From Flexivirga endophytica (GTDB taxonomy: Bacteria > Actinomycetota > Actinomycetes > Actinomycetales > Dermatophilaceae): a stretch of 64,000 nucleotides of DNA. The first letter of the stretch is position 1; every line of letters starts with the position of its first letter. The notes under the pieces are model-generated. The model was not told where the DNA came from, did not search any database, and saw nothing but the letters and a program-made list of their open reading frames with translations. Shown piece by piece: positions 17,854-26,213 of the stretch. The stretch covers positions 645,500 to 709,499 of the forward strand of contig NZ_BMHI01000003.1 of the NCBI RefSeq assembly GCF_014640635.1. The letters are read 5' to 3'. The translations under genes were made by a program, and so were the position numbers.

Positions 17854-17869
17854 TCCACCCGTGGGTGGA
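17854..17869. promoter_or_regulatory. palindrome between kinase and secreted-protein genes
   Basis: Perfect 7-bp arms TCCACCC (17854-17860) and GGGTGGA (17863-17869) with a 2-nt gap. A further half-site, GGGTGGA, begins at 17841. It sits in the 231-bp divergent region, 58 bases upstream of the histidine-kinase start, where an autoregulated response regulator would bind. Confidence 0.45.
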
Positions 17870-18027
17870 CGTGCACACCGGAGCACGTCATACCCGAACG
17901 CCCACGGGTTCGGCCCACGGGCAGACGCGCGCAGCCGACCGGAACGACAACGTATGACGTGCCGGCCAATCGCCGGCGGCCGACCAACCGTCAGGTCGGA
18001 TCGCACTCATCCACAAGGGGATTCATC

Positions 18028-18540
18028 ATGCGTACGTTCACCCGAACCACACTCGCGACGACCGCGGTCGCCGCCCTGCTCACGGCCGCCTCCGTCGGCG
18101 TCGCCCACGCGGCACCGGCCGGCGGTCAGCAGGCGTTCCAGCTGCACTACAACTCGCAGGTCTCCGACCAGCTCAGCCAGGTCATCGGGCACGGGCCGAT
18201 CGCCGGCGTCGGCACCGACGTCGAGGACATGGACGACAACGGCGGCCAGGCGGTCTTCACCTTCCCGAACGGGTCCGTCGTCGTCGACGTCTCGTCCGCC
18301 GGCGAGACGATGGACCTGAATCTCAACGCCTGCCACGCCGTCGTCACGCTGGCCGGCGACTGGACCATCGACCACGGCACCGGCGCCTATGCCGGCGCCA
18401 CCGGCGAAGGCACCTACAGCGGCACCCGCACGATCTTCGGGACCCGCATCAAGGGCGTCTGCCAGGGACCGGACTCCGGTGTCGAACCACGCATGGAGAC
18501 AAGCGACGTGCTGCTCGATGGCTCGGTGTCCCTCGGCTGA
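18028..18540 (+). CDS. small secreted barrel-like protein
   Basis: 170 aa with a clear signal peptide (RTFTRTTLATTAVAALLTAASVGVAHA, cleavage near AHA-AP) and a ~140-residue mature domain containing two Cys (NACHAV, KGVCQG). The pattern HGTGAYAGATGEGTYSGT resembles the conserved turn of allene-oxide-cyclase/lipocalin-like barrels found as secreted proteins in actinobacteria; this is a weak family hint, not an assignment. AAGGGG lies seven bases before the ATG at 18028. It is divergent from the two-component genes, a natural target position for that system, but this is only context. Its stop is 6 bp from the stop of the convergent amidase. Confidence 0.8.
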   Translation: MRTFTRTTLATTAVAALLTAASVGVAHAAPAGGQQAFQLHYNSQVSDQLSQVIGHGPIAGVGTDVEDMDDNGGQAVFTFPNGSVVVDVSSAGETMDLNLNACHAVVTLAGDWTIDHGTGAYAGATGEGTYSGTRTIFGTRIKGVCQGPDSGVEPRMETSDVLLDGSVSLG

Positions 18541-18546
18541 GCCGGA

Positions 18547-20031
18547 TCAGTCCTGGATCCGCTGCCACGGCTGGGCCTGCTCGATCTGCAGGGCCAGCCG
18601 CAGCAGCAGCGACTCGGTGCCGTGGTTCGAGGAGAGCATCGCGCCGATCGGCAGGCCCTCGTTGGTCATGCCGGACGGCACGGACAGCGCCGGGCCGCCG
18701 GTCGCGTTGTGCAGCGGCGTGAAGCCGGTGTAGTCGACGAGCCGCCGGAAGTGTTCCTCCGCCGACAGATCGGCCGAGAAGTAGCCGAGCTTCGGGGTGG
18801 TGTGCGCCAGCACCGGGCTGAGCACCACGTCCGGACCCTTCGCGAAAGCGATGCGTGAGGCTGCCGACGTCGCCAGCAACCGGCTGATGAAGACCGGCGC
18901 CTTCCAGAGCCGGTGCTTGCCCTGCTCGGCGAGCCCCTGCGTCAACGGCTCGAGCTTGGACCGGTCGAAGCCCTTGCCGAACATCCGCGCGCCGGAGCCC
19001 TCGACGGCCATCGCCAGGAACCGCCAGTAGTCGATGAAGTCCTGCTTGAAGAATTCCGGCACCGGCAACGTGTAGGGCTCGACGTGGTGACCGAGCGTCT
19101 CCAGCAGCCGGCCGAGAGCCTCGACGGACGCCCGGGTCGCATCGTCGGTCGGCGGCGCCAGCGGGGAGTCGAGCAACAGCCCGATGCGCAGCGGACGGTC
19201 GATCGGCCGGTCGACGCCCTCGATGGGAGCCAGCAGCCGGTTGCGGTGCACCCGCTGCGCGGCCAGGTAGAAGTTCGCGACGTCGCGAACGGACCGGGCG
19301 AGCACCGAGTCGGTGACGATCCGCACCGGCATCGCCTCGCCGCCGTCGGTCAACCGCAGCCGCCCACGGGTGGGCTTCAGCCCGACCAGCCCGCAGACCG
19401 CGGCCGGGATGCGGATCGAGCCGCCACCGTCGTTGCCGTGCGCGATCGGGACGACACCGGAGGACACCCATGCGGCCGAACCGCCGGAGCTGCCGCCACT
19501 GGAGTAGCCGAGGTTCCACGGGTTGTGCGTCTGACCGGTCAGCGTCTCGGTGGTCGCCGTCCAGCCGAACTCCGGCATGGTCGTCGTACCGATCGGGATG
19601 ATGCCGGTCTGCCGGAACTGCGCGGCGATCCGGCCGTCCTTCGGCTGCGGGGTCGGCGGCAACGCCTGCGAGCCCTCGGTCATCGGCATACCGCCGACTT
19701 TGATGTTGTCCTTGAACGCCGCTGGTACGCCGGCGAATTCGGCGCTTCCAGGGTCCTGCGCGCGTGTGCGGGCCCGCTCGAAGTCGGGATGCCGGAGCGC
19801 CTGCAGCGACTCCTCGACCTGCTCGGCGCGGGCGATGGCCGCGTCGACCGCCTCGACCGCGCTGATCTCGCCACTGCGGATCCGCTGCGCCACCCCGGTC
19901 GCGTCGTCGTCGCCCAACGCGTCGTCGGTGAAAGCGTGGACTCTGGTCGCCCGCTGTTGGTCGAGCTGGTGTTGGTCGAGCTGGTGTTGGTCGAGCTGGT
20001 GCTGGTCCGTCATCCTCACCAACTTACCCAT
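18547..20031 (-). CDS. amidase (amidase signature family)
   Basis: 494-aa amidase with the Ser-cisSer-Lys triad: Lys107 in AFKDNIKV, the Ser cluster [13 protein letters not shown] (~177-187) and the nucleophile Ser in DGGGSIRIP (about residue 205). Length and motif spacing match bacterial amidases/GatA relatives; the absence of gatB/gatC neighbours points to a catabolic amidase. The N terminus holds three DQHQL units encoded by a 15-bp tandem repeat. Starts at 20031 and 20013 both lie ahead of that repeat and neither has a convincing SD, so the native start may be after it. Probably cytoplasmic; substrate unknown. Confidence 0.88.
   Translation of the reverse strand: MGKLVRMTDQHQLDQHQLDQHQLDQQRATRVHAFTDDALGDDDATGVAQRIRSGEISAVEAVDAAIARAEQVEESLQALRHPDFERARTRAQDPGSAEFAGVPAAFKDNIKVGGMPMTEGSQALPPTPQPKDGRIAAQFRQTGIIPIGTTTMPEFGWTATTETLTGQTHNPWNLGYSSGGSSGGSAAWVSSGVVPIAHGNDGGGSIRIPAAVCGLVGLKPTRGRLRLTDGGEAMPVRIVTDSVLARSVRDVANFYLAAQRVHRNRLLAPIEGVDRPIDRPLRIGLLLDSPLAPPTDDATRASVEALGRLLETLGHHVEPYTLPVPEFFKQDFIDYWRFLAMAVEGSGARMFGKGFDRSKLEPLTQGLAEQGKHRLWKAPVFISRLLATSAASRIAFAKGPDVVLSPVLAHTTPKLGYFSADLSAEEHFRRLVDYTGFTPLHNATGGPALSVPSGMTNEGLPIGAMLSSNHGTESLLLRLALQIEQAQPWQRIQD
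19956..20000 (-). repeat. three-copy 15-bp tandem repeat at amidase N terminus
   Basis: Three exact 15-bp units GTTGGTCGAGCTGGT (plus strand) at 19956, 19971 and 19986. On the coding strand they give DQHQL repeats, the only Gln/His-rich part of the amidase. Copy number could vary in frame by slippage. Confidence 0.92.
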
Positions 20032-20113
20032 GAGTCAACTGACGAGTAACCCCTACGCCCGACGCCTGAGACAGCGTGTCCGTCGGTCCGGCGGAATGCC
20101 AGAGTGGAGCGCG

Positions 20114-20890
20114 ATGACCGACACCGCCCTGGAACTGCACGAGGTCGCCTTCATCCGCGAGGGGAAGCGACTGCTCGATGACATCACCCTCACCGTGGGA
20201 CGCGGTGAGCACTGGGCGCTGATCGGACCGAACGGCGCCGGCAAGAGCACACTGCTGAACATCTGCGGCGCGGTGACCTTTCCCAGCCGGGGCACCGCGC
20301 AGATCCTCGGCGAGCAACTGGGTCACGTCGACCTTCGCGACTTGCGCCGTTTCATCGGTTTCGTCAATCCCCGCCACCCGTTGCGCTCCAATCTCAGCGC
20401 GCAGGACATCGTGCTCACCGGTGAGACCGGGTCCATCGAGCTGGTGCCGCGGTGGCAACCGAGCGACGCCGTCCTGGATCGAGCGCACCTGCTGCTCAAG
20501 ACGATGGGGATCGACGAGAAGCCCCGCTGGCACACGATGTCGCAGGGCGAGCGCGGTCGCGCGCTGATCGCCCGTGCGCTGATGACGGATCCGCCGCTGC
20601 TCCTGCTGGACGAGCCGTCCACCGGCCTGGACGTCGCGGCCCGCGAACAGATGATCCGCACGATCGCCGAACTTCCCGTGGCGCACCCGCAACTGACCAG
20701 CGTGATGGTCACCCATCACTTCGAGGAGCTCCCACCGTCGACCACCCACGCGGCGCTACTGCGCAAGGGTCGGCTGGTCGCCGCCGGTCCGGTCGCCGAC
20801 GTGCTGACGACCGAGCTGGTGACCGAGTGCTTCGACCACCCCATCGAGGTGGTCCGCCGGCGCGGGCGCTGGAGCGCGGTCGCCGGCTGA
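20114..20890 (+). CDS. ABC transporter ATP-binding protein, stand-alone
   Basis: 258-aa ATPase: Walker A GPNGAGKST at 38-46, signature SQGERGRALIARAL, Walker B LLLLDEPSTGLD, and the H-loop VTHHFEELP. The overall pattern (TSVMVTHHFEELPPSTTHAALLRKGR) is that of the ModF/YlmA-type solitary ATPases, which have no permease partner; none is encoded nearby. The start is taken at ATG 20114 with GGAG just upstream; an in-frame ATG at 20096 is possible. It diverges from the amidase and converges on the oligopeptide-binding lipoprotein gene, with a large hairpin between. Transported substrate, if any, is unknown. Confidence 0.87.
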   Translation: MTDTALELHEVAFIREGKRLLDDITLTVGRGEHWALIGPNGAGKSTLLNICGAVTFPSRGTAQILGEQLGHVDLRDLRRFIGFVNPRHPLRSNLSAQDIVLTGETGSIELVPRWQPSDAVLDRAHLLLKTMGIDEKPRWHTMSQGERGRALIARALMTDPPLLLLDEPSTGLDVAAREQMIRTIAELPVAHPQLTSVMVTHHFEELPPSTTHAALLRKGRLVAAGPVADVLTTELVTECFDHPIEVVRRRGRWSAVAG

Positions 20891-21000
20891 GCCGCTCGTG
20901 CTCCGGGAAGCGTGCTGCGAGCTGCGGACCCGGATCGGCGCTGGCTCACCGGATCCGCAGCCGCATGAACGGGTCATCACAAGGGAGAGTGGTGGCCCGG

Positions 21001-21036
21001 CGGGTGGTCGAGAGAGTCACCTCTCCCGACCACCCG
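21001..21036. terminator. hairpin between convergent ABC ATPase and lipoprotein genes
   Basis: Arms CGGGTGGTCG (21001-21010) and CGACCACCCG (21027-21036) pair perfectly, followed by one mismatch, five more pairs and a TCAC loop. It lies in the 170-bp space between two convergent stops, so it can serve both transcripts. No U-tract on either side. Confidence 0.75.
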
Positions 21037-21060
21037 GTCATGGGGCGCTGCGTCAGGGCG

Positions 21061-22830
21061 TCACTTCACCCACAGCGCCGTCAGGCTGGGCATGCTGATC
21101 AGCGGGTTCATCTCGACGTTCTGGACGTTCTTGCCGTATGTCGCGGAGTTCATCGAGTAGTCGTCCGGGATCGACGGGAAGTACTTCGTCATCAGCTCCT
21201 TGTCGAGAGCCGCCCACTTCGGCGCCGCCTTCTCCGGAGGCAGCTGACCGATCGCATCCATCTCCTTGTTGACGGCCGCGTTCTTGAACTGGCCGACGGA
21301 CAGGCCGTTCGAGATGCCGGCGCCGTTGAAGAGCACCGGGTAGACCGAGTCACCGGTCGGCCAGTCGTAGCACCAGCCGGGCGTGCCCTGGCCCATGTTC
21401 ACCGGGGCGCTCGGGTCGGAGATCTTCTTCTCGTACTCGGCTGTGGACACCGGAATGTCCTTGACCTTGAAGCCGGCGGCCGTGAGTCCGGCCTTCAACG
21501 CGTTGTTCGCGCTGACCTTCGTCGGCTTGTCGCTGATGTAGTAGTACGACAGCTGGAAGCCGGTCTTGCCGGCCTTCTTCAGGATCGCCTTGGCCTTGGC
21601 GGGATCGCCGTTGCCCTGACCGGTGGCGTAGGGCAGTGCCGGGTACTTCTTGAAGCCCTGCAGGCTGGGTGCGGCATACGTGGTCGCCGGCTGGTAGCTC
21701 AGCGACGAGGCGCCGGCCGCCTTGCGCATCTCGTTGAAGGGCCACGCGTAGCCGATCGCCTTGCGAATGTTCAGCGGGATCTTGCGACTGTCCAGCTCGT
21801 CGAAGTATTCACACGACGACGATCCGAGCGCGAACTGGTCCTTCTGCGCACCGGTCACCTTGGAGACCAGCGAGGCATCGATCGCGTCGATGTTGATCGT
21901 GTTGGTGCCGACACCGCTGTTGGCCAGGATCCGCTGCTGCGACGGAAGGTCCTGCACGGAGAAGTTGATCTGGATCTTGCTCGGGTAGGCGTGTCGCACC
22001 GGGTCGGACGTGGCGTTCCAGTACTTGTTCCGGGTCAGCACCATCTTCTGGCCCTTGGTGTAGGTCTGCACCTGGTAGGGGCCGGTGGTCAGCGGGTGCA
22101 TCTGGTACTTGCCCTTGGTGTCCGCGCTCTGCGGGATCGGGCTGAACTCCGGGAACGACGCGAAGTAGTTGAACGACGGCATCTTCTTGGTCAGGTGGAA
22201 GACCAGCGTGTCGCTGCCCTGGGTCGTCACGCCCGGGAACTTCGCGTTCGGCTGCCGGAACGGGCCCTTGTAGGTGCTGCCGCCCTTCAGGAACTCCATC
22301 TGGTAGTTGGTGCCGTTGGCGGCGACGCTCTCCGTGGCGAACGACCGCTTGATCGCATAGACGAAGTCGGCCAGCTTGACCGGCTTGCCATCGGAGTACT
22401 TCAGGCCGGACTTGATCTTGAACGTCCAGGTCAGTCCGTCGGCCGACGGCTTGCCGACACCTTCGGCCAGGTCCGGCACCAGGACCGGCTTGCCCTTCAC
22501 GATCTTGTACTGCGTCAGGGTGCGGAAGAGGTACTGCGTCGCGTAGGCGTTCGAGTCGATGTAGTAGATGCCCGACGGGTCCATCGTCGGCGGGTTCGAC
22601 CCGTCATCGATGTTGAGCGTGCCGCCCTTCTTCGCGCCCGAGATCGCGGGCGCAGGGCCCTTGAGGTTCGGGTTCGTCGCGGCGACCGCTGCCTTGGTCT
22701 GCGCGGCGGCTGCCGTGTTGGCGCCACCACCGCCGCTGCTCTTGCTCGGCGATCCGCCGCTACCGCAGGCGGCCAATGAAACAGCGGCCGCACCTGCGGC
22801 CGTGAGGGCGACCAATTGTGTCCAGCGCAT
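21061..22830 (-). CDS. oligopeptide-type ABC substrate-binding lipoprotein (SBP_bac_5)
   Basis: 589-aa extracellular lipoprotein of the DppA/OppA family. The signal ends in a lipobox SLAAC with Cys22 as the lipidation site, then a Gly/Ser/Ala linker. The domain opening GGTLNIDDGSNPPTMDPSG and the block GLTWTFKIKSGLKYSDGKPV are typical of SBP_bac_5. The start ATG 22830 has AAGGAG seven bases upstream. No opp/dpp permease or ATPase gene is adjacent; the stand-alone ATPase next door is of a different type, so this is an orphan binding protein here. Three 11-bp phased direct repeats about 230 bp upstream suggest activator control. Confidence 0.9.
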   Translation of the reverse strand: MRWTQLVALTAAGAAAVSLAACGSGGSPSKSSGGGGANTAAAAQTKAAVAATNPNLKGPAPAISGAKKGGTLNIDDGSNPPTMDPSGIYYIDSNAYATQYLFRTLTQYKIVKGKPVLVPDLAEGVGKPSADGLTWTFKIKSGLKYSDGKPVKLADFVYAIKRSFATESVAANGTNYQMEFLKGGSTYKGPFRQPNAKFPGVTTQGSDTLVFHLTKKMPSFNYFASFPEFSPIPQSADTKGKYQMHPLTTGPYQVQTYTKGQKMVLTRNKYWNATSDPVRHAYPSKIQINFSVQDLPSQQRILANSGVGTNTINIDAIDASLVSKVTGAQKDQFALGSSSCEYFDELDSRKIPLNIRKAIGYAWPFNEMRKAAGASSLSYQPATTYAAPSLQGFKKYPALPYATGQGNGDPAKAKAILKKAGKTGFQLSYYYISDKPTKVSANNALKAGLTAAGFKVKDIPVSTAEYEKKISDPSAPVNMGQGTPGWCYDWPTGDSVYPVLFNGAGISNGLSVGQFKNAAVNKEMDAIGQLPPEKAAPKWAALDKELMTKYFPSIPDDYSMNSATYGKNVQNVEMNPLISMPSLTALWVK

Positions 22831-22849
22831 GTGATTCTCCTTGTCGTCA

Positions 22850-22870
22850 CTTCCTGGCGTCGCCAGGAAG
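22850..22870 (-). promoter_or_regulatory. perfect hairpin just upstream of lipoprotein RBS
   Basis: CTTCCTGGC (22850-22858) and GCCAGGAAG (22862-22870) form a 9-bp stem with a 3-nt loop. It ends 19 bases before the lipoprotein ATG, directly upstream of its AAGGAG. In the mRNA it could affect stability or translation, or be an operator in DNA. Confidence 0.5.
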
Positions 22871-23060
22871 AGCCGGTTCATCACTCCAGGTCGTGGTCGT
22901 CGACCCGGCACGTCTCGGACGTCGGCGCGCGCTGTCTGCTCGTGTGGCCGCCCCCGTAACCACCCCCGCCGTTTCGCATCGCGCATCGATCGTCCCGGCC
23001 GATGCCGAGCGGGCTGATCAGGATGTGGAACCAACTTGCGGCCACGCTAAATTCGCATGG

Positions 23061-23088
23061 TGGGAGACCATTGGGAGTTCCCTGGGAG
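23061..23088 (-). promoter_or_regulatory. three 11-bp phased direct repeats
   Basis: On the plus strand TGGGAG begins at 23061, 23072 and 23083, exactly 11 bp apart (CTCCCA on the transcribed strand). A −10-like TAGCGT follows 11 bases downstream. Heptamer repeats spaced one helical turn apart just before a −10 are the known layout of SARP- and PhoP-type activator sites in actinobacteria. Confidence 0.5.
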
Positions 23089-23171
23089 CTACGGGTTCGA
23101 TATCAAGTCGTGACGTGGCACCACTTGCGCAGGGGGTGCCGTGCCGTCCGGCGCATCTCGACGGGCGTGTG

Positions 23172-24005
23172 TCAGCTCGCGCCGGCGTCGGCTTCCTGCG
23201 CGGTCTCGGCGAGCATCGCGTCCCACACCTGCACCCGTGCCTCGTATGCCGGAACGCGCCCCAGCCCATCGTGCTCAATGGCGGCACCGAGCCAGCCCAG
23301 CAGCGCCGGTTGGGCCTGCTGCACGAAGTGCCGCAGCTGCTCCTCGGGCAGCGCCAACACTCGACGGCACAGTCGCGCGTTGGGCACGAACCGGCGCTCG
23401 CCGGCGATCTCGAGCAGGTCGTGCGGGCCGCCGATCGCCGCCTCGTTGAGCACCGACTCGATCTGCGGGGACTGCGCGAAGTCGGCCGCGTCCACGACAT
23501 ACAGGTGCCAGACGTCGGCCACACCCGCCTCGGTCAGGCAGCGGTCCATCACGCGCTCGTGGTTGCCGGTCACCCGGATGTCGTCGAGGGCGAGCACCAT
23601 CGCGCCGGTGATGTCCCGCTCGGGCGTCAGCTCCGCGTCTCCGATCGCAGCGCGTCGGTCGGCCGGGGTCATCCGCGAGTAGTCGCCGTTGCTCACGCCA
23701 CGACGCCTGATTCGGAAGGCGCCGACCTGCAGGTCCGGACGCAGCAGGCGCAGGTGCTCCACGAACGGGATCAGCAGGCTGTATGCCGCGGGCGGCACCT
23801 GCCCGAACGCCGAGCTCGTGACCAGCACCTGGCGGCTGTCGAGACGTTGGGCGGCCAACGCCGCGAGCGCGACGGCGAAACGCCGGCCCGCAGCGGCGTC
23901 GCCGTGCTTGAAGCGCGAGTAGCCGCGCGCGTCGACGAGTGCGGCCTGCGGAAGTCCGTGCTCGGACTCCAGCTCTGCCAGGCAGATGCGTTTGGTGCGA
24001 TTCAC
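23172..24005 (-). CDS. phosphoribosyltransferase-like protein of ter operon (PRTase 1)
   Basis: 277 aa. The PRPP-loop signature is LDDIRVTGNHE (~140-150), the acidic pair followed by TG that marks type I phosphoribosyltransferases. A conserved N-terminal motif YSRFKHGD (~29-36) is shared with the next protein upstream in the operon, so the two are paralogues. The GTG start at 24005 overlaps the upstream stop (GTGA). It is the last gene of the leftward operon TelA...TerD...HAD-PRTase-PRTase. In the comparative study of ter operons by Anantharaman, Iyer and Aravind such PRTases were proposed to build a nucleoside-like metabolite; the actual reaction is unknown. Confidence 0.85.
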   Translation of the reverse strand: MNRTKRICLAELESEHGLPQAALVDARGYSRFKHGDAAAGRRFAVALAALAAQRLDSRQVLVTSSAFGQVPPAAYSLLIPFVEHLRLLRPDLQVGAFRIRRRGVSNGDYSRMTPADRRAAIGDAELTPERDITGAMVLALDDIRVTGNHERVMDRCLTEAGVADVWHLYVVDAADFAQSPQIESVLNEAAIGGPHDLLEIAGERRFVPNARLCRRVLALPEEQLRHFVQQAQPALLGWLGAAIEHDGLGRVPAYEARVQVWDAMLAETAQEADAGAS

Positions 24006-24865
24006 GGGCCCACCCTTTCCGGCGTCGTTTCGGACCGGAGGTCGGACTCCGCGAACAGCGCGGCGGTTCCGGCGGGATAGCCGGCGAGGAACGTCGGGCC
24101 GGTGGCCTCGGCATCGCCGCGGAAGCGTTGCACGAGCTCGGTCGGGCAAGCCGCGAGGAAGTCGGCAGCGCCCGGGTCGGCCAATAACCGCTTGAGAAAA
24201 CGGATCGTCGGCACGAAGTCACCACGTCGCACGGCGGGGAGCATGTCGTGGATCGAGCGGATCTCGGCGTGGTTGAGCGCCGCCTCGACGCTGGGGTCGG
24301 CCGCCAGCTGTTCGTCGCAGGTGGCGACGTATGCCGTGACGATCTGCCCGACTCCGTTGTCCTGCAACAGATCCACCATGACCTGCTCGGCGAGGCCGGT
24401 CACGCGCACGTCGTCGACCACGATGGCGACGGCGTCACGCACCGGCTCGGTCAGCCGGAAACCGATGCTTGCCAAGTCGTTTCGGCGATCCTGCGCGGAC
24501 GACGCGGCGTAGTCGATGTGGGTCACCGAGTCCTTGTGCACGTGTATGACGCGCGCCTCCGGCGCGACCGGCCGGGCGGCGTTCAGCCGTGCGGCGATGC
24601 GGTCGGCGAGGTAGCGGCAGGCGGGCGGCGCCACCAGGTAGGCGACCGGCAGGATGACCGGTCGGGTGTCGGTGGCCAGCGACGGGCACTGCGTCAGGAG
24701 GGCGTCGGCCAGCTCGTCGGCGAGCCGGTGCATCGCCGGCAGGTCGCCGTGCTTCATCCGCGAGTAGGTCGCGGTGTCGAAGTCGGCGCCGGTCCGCGCG
24801 TCGACGGGGTGAGTCGACGTTCCGGTGAGCGGGTGTGCGACGACCTGGGTGATCGGGGCGCTCAT
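24002..24865 (-). CDS. phosphoribosyltransferase-like protein of ter operon (PRTase 2)
   Basis: 287 aa, paralogous to the next gene in the operon. The PRPP-binding loop is VVDDVRVTGLAE at ~149-160, preceded by hydrophobic strand residues. The N-terminal motif YSRMKHGD lies at ~34-41 and the flexible-loop region contains THIDYAASSAQDRRNDLAS. Both overlaps are present: its ATG uses the last base of the HAD gene's coding run (ATGA) and its stop overlaps the next GTG, so HAD, PRTase 2 and PRTase 1 should be made in fixed ratio. Substrate base unknown. It could equally act on a protein or RNA nucleobase; nothing in the sequence decides. Confidence 0.85.
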   Translation of the reverse strand: MSAPITQVVAHPLTGTSTHPVDARTGADFDTATYSRMKHGDLPAMHRLADELADALLTQCPSLATDTRPVILPVAYLVAPPACRYLADRIAARLNAARPVAPEARVIHVHKDSVTHIDYAASSAQDRRNDLASIGFRLTEPVRDAVAIVVDDVRVTGLAEQVMVDLLQDNGVGQIVTAYVATCDEQLAADPSVEAALNHAEIRSIHDMLPAVRRGDFVPTIRFLKRLLADPGAADFLAACPTELVQRFRGDAEATGPTFLAGYPAGTAALFAESDLRSETTPERVGP

Positions 24866-25596
24866 CCGGGGTCCCCGCGAAGTATCGGAGGAGCGGAGCG
24901 GGGGAGAACTTCGTGGGGTGGTTGCAAGCTCTCCAGGACGCGCAGCGTGGAAATGCCATCGGGTTGCACGAGCGCGGCCGTCATACCGGCGGCTTCGGCA
25001 CCGGCGACGTCGGCGTCCGGGTTGTCGCCGACGTGCAGCACGTCACCAGCTGGTATGCCGAGCACGTCGCACGCAGCCCGGAACATCCGCGGGTGCGGCT
25101 TGGCGACTCCGAGCTCGTTGGAGAAGACTCCCGGGACCGCGCCGAAACCGGCCAGTGCCAACAGTTTTCGCATCAGCTCACCGGGCAGCATGCCGGTGTT
25201 GCTGGTCAGCACCACCGGCAGGGGAAGCGCGGACACGGCGGCGGGAAGTTCCACGTGCAACGGTCGCGGTGGGTGTGCGAGTGCCAGGGCCTCCTGCGCG
25301 ACATACAGCTCGGGGGCGCGGGCAGCGACCTCGTCGATCGGACGGCCGAGTGCCACCAAGGTGGCCGCTATCCGCCCGACGAAACCGACGTCGATGCCGT
25401 CGCGGACACAGCGGTCGTCGACGTCACGATCGGCCTGCCGCATCGCCGCGTCGAAGGTGTCGGCGGGCAGGTCCGGCGCCACCGCGTCCCGCAGCATGGC
25501 GTTGCGGACCGGTTTGAACGCCGGGTCGCTGCCCAGCAGCGTGCCCCAGATGTCGAGGCTGACACCAAGCGGCCGATCACCGTCGCGCGTCGTCAT
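24862..25596 (-). CDS. HAD-superfamily hydrolase of ter operon
   Basis: 244-aa HAD enzyme with an alpha-helical cap. Motif I is SLDIWGTLL: the nucleophile Asp15 is present, but the usual second Asp two residues on, the general acid of phosphatases, is Trp17. Motif II is VLTSNTG, motif III Lys lies in GVAKPHPRMF, and motif IV is GDNPDADV. The overall order (motif III/IV with HVGDNPDADVAGAEAAGM) is that of phosphoglycolate-phosphatase/dehalogenase relatives. The missing acid may mean a changed reaction, as in haloacid dehalogenases, which have Tyr there. It is coupled to the two PRTases downstream and separated by 26 bp from the TerD gene upstream. Confidence 0.85.
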   Translation of the reverse strand: MTTRDGDRPLGVSLDIWGTLLGSDPAFKPVRNAMLRDAVAPDLPADTFDAAMRQADRDVDDRCVRDGIDVGFVGRIAATLVALGRPIDEVAARAPELYVAQEALALAHPPRPLHVELPAAVSALPLPVVLTSNTGMLPGELMRKLLALAGFGAVPGVFSNELGVAKPHPRMFRAACDVLGIPAGDVLHVGDNPDADVAGAEAAGMTAALVQPDGISTLRVLESLQPPHEVLPRSAPPILRGDPG

Positions 25597-25622
25597 GCGA
25601 GATCTGGGGCAGGGATCCGCGC

Positions 25623-26213
25623 TCAGAGGACGCTGAGGGCCAGCGGCTCGAGGTCACGTGCGGTGCGGCCGTTGCCGGGCGCGCCGATCGCGGTGAAGTT
25701 CCAGCCGGACGGGGTGCGCGACACGCGTGCCATCACCAGTGCGGTGTGCGTGCCGGAGCCGGTCAGCTGGAAACGGGCCAGCTCGGTGTCACCGGCCACC
25801 GAGTCGACGACACGCACGAAGGCGTTGTCGATCTCGGTGAAGTTCTCGCCGCTGTAGGAGTTGACCACGAAGACGATGTGTTCGACCGAGCCGTGCACCG
25901 CACCGAGGTCGACGTTGATCGACTCGTCGTCGCCCTCGCCCTCACCGGTGAGGTTGTCGCCGGTGTGCTGGATCGAGCCGTCGCTGGAGCGCAGCTTGCC
26001 GAAGTAGACGGTGTCGAGCACCCGGCCACCACTGATGACGAGAGCCGACGCGTCCAGGTCGATGTCGCGCTGGACCTGCTTGCTCCCGCCGAACATCTTC
26101 TTCTTGGTGACGACCTTGGCGTCCCAGCCCAGGCCCATCCGGACCCGGGTGAGGTTGCCGCCGTCCTGCTTGCGCAGGTCGACGGTCTGACCCTTGGAGA
26201 GGCTGATACTCAT
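25623..26213 (-). CDS. terD: TerD-family calcium-binding stress protein
   Basis: 196 aa, full-length TerD domain. The start SISLSKGQTVDL, the strand DIDLDASALVI and the acidic loop [15 protein letters not shown] carry the Asp/Glu residues that bind Ca2+ in this family, and all are present. An insertion (VVTKKKMFGGSKQVQR) separates the first two blocks, as in the longer TerD/TerE group. Cytoplasmic, thought to associate with TerC at the membrane. The ATG overlaps the stop of the TerC-like gene (ATGA). One of several TerD paralogues in this operon and, with the 27.5-28.1 kb copy, one of the two with intact metal sites. Confidence 0.94.
   Translation of the reverse strand: MSISLSKGQTVDLRKQDGGNLTRVRMGLGWDAKVVTKKKMFGGSKQVQRDIDLDASALVISGGRVLDTVYFGKLRSSDGSIQHTGDNLTGEGEGDDESINVDLGAVHGSVEHIVFVVNSYSGENFTEIDNAFVRVVDSVAGDTELARFQLTGSGTHTALVMARVSRTPSGWNFTAIGAPGNGRTARDLEPLALSVL

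Larger units (their letters stand above)
22831..23171 (-). other. intergenic region upstream of the binding lipoprotein
   Basis: 341 bp with no supported gene. It holds the 3' flank of the Ter/Tel operon, the phased CTCCCA repeats with a weak TAGCGT −10-like element at 23049-23044, and a short perfect hairpin next to the lipoprotein ribosome binding site. I see no clear terminator for the Ter/Tel operon. Confidence 0.6.

Noticed and set aside
17797..18006. Longer start for the histidine kinase
   Set aside because: The extension is Arg/Gly-rich and includes the palindrome; ATG 17796 gives the family N terminus.
20452..22779. 775-codon plus-strand frame opposite the binding lipoprotein
   Set aside because: The opposite strand encodes a clear lipobox and SBP_bac_5 domain; this frame has no motif.
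23085..23110. tRNA T-loop-like GGTTCGA near 23093
   Set aside because: No acceptor, D or anticodon stems can be formed around it.
24248..25636. Plus-strand frame opposite the PRTase and HAD genes
   Set aside because: It lacks any domain, and its length comes from codon bias on the other strand.
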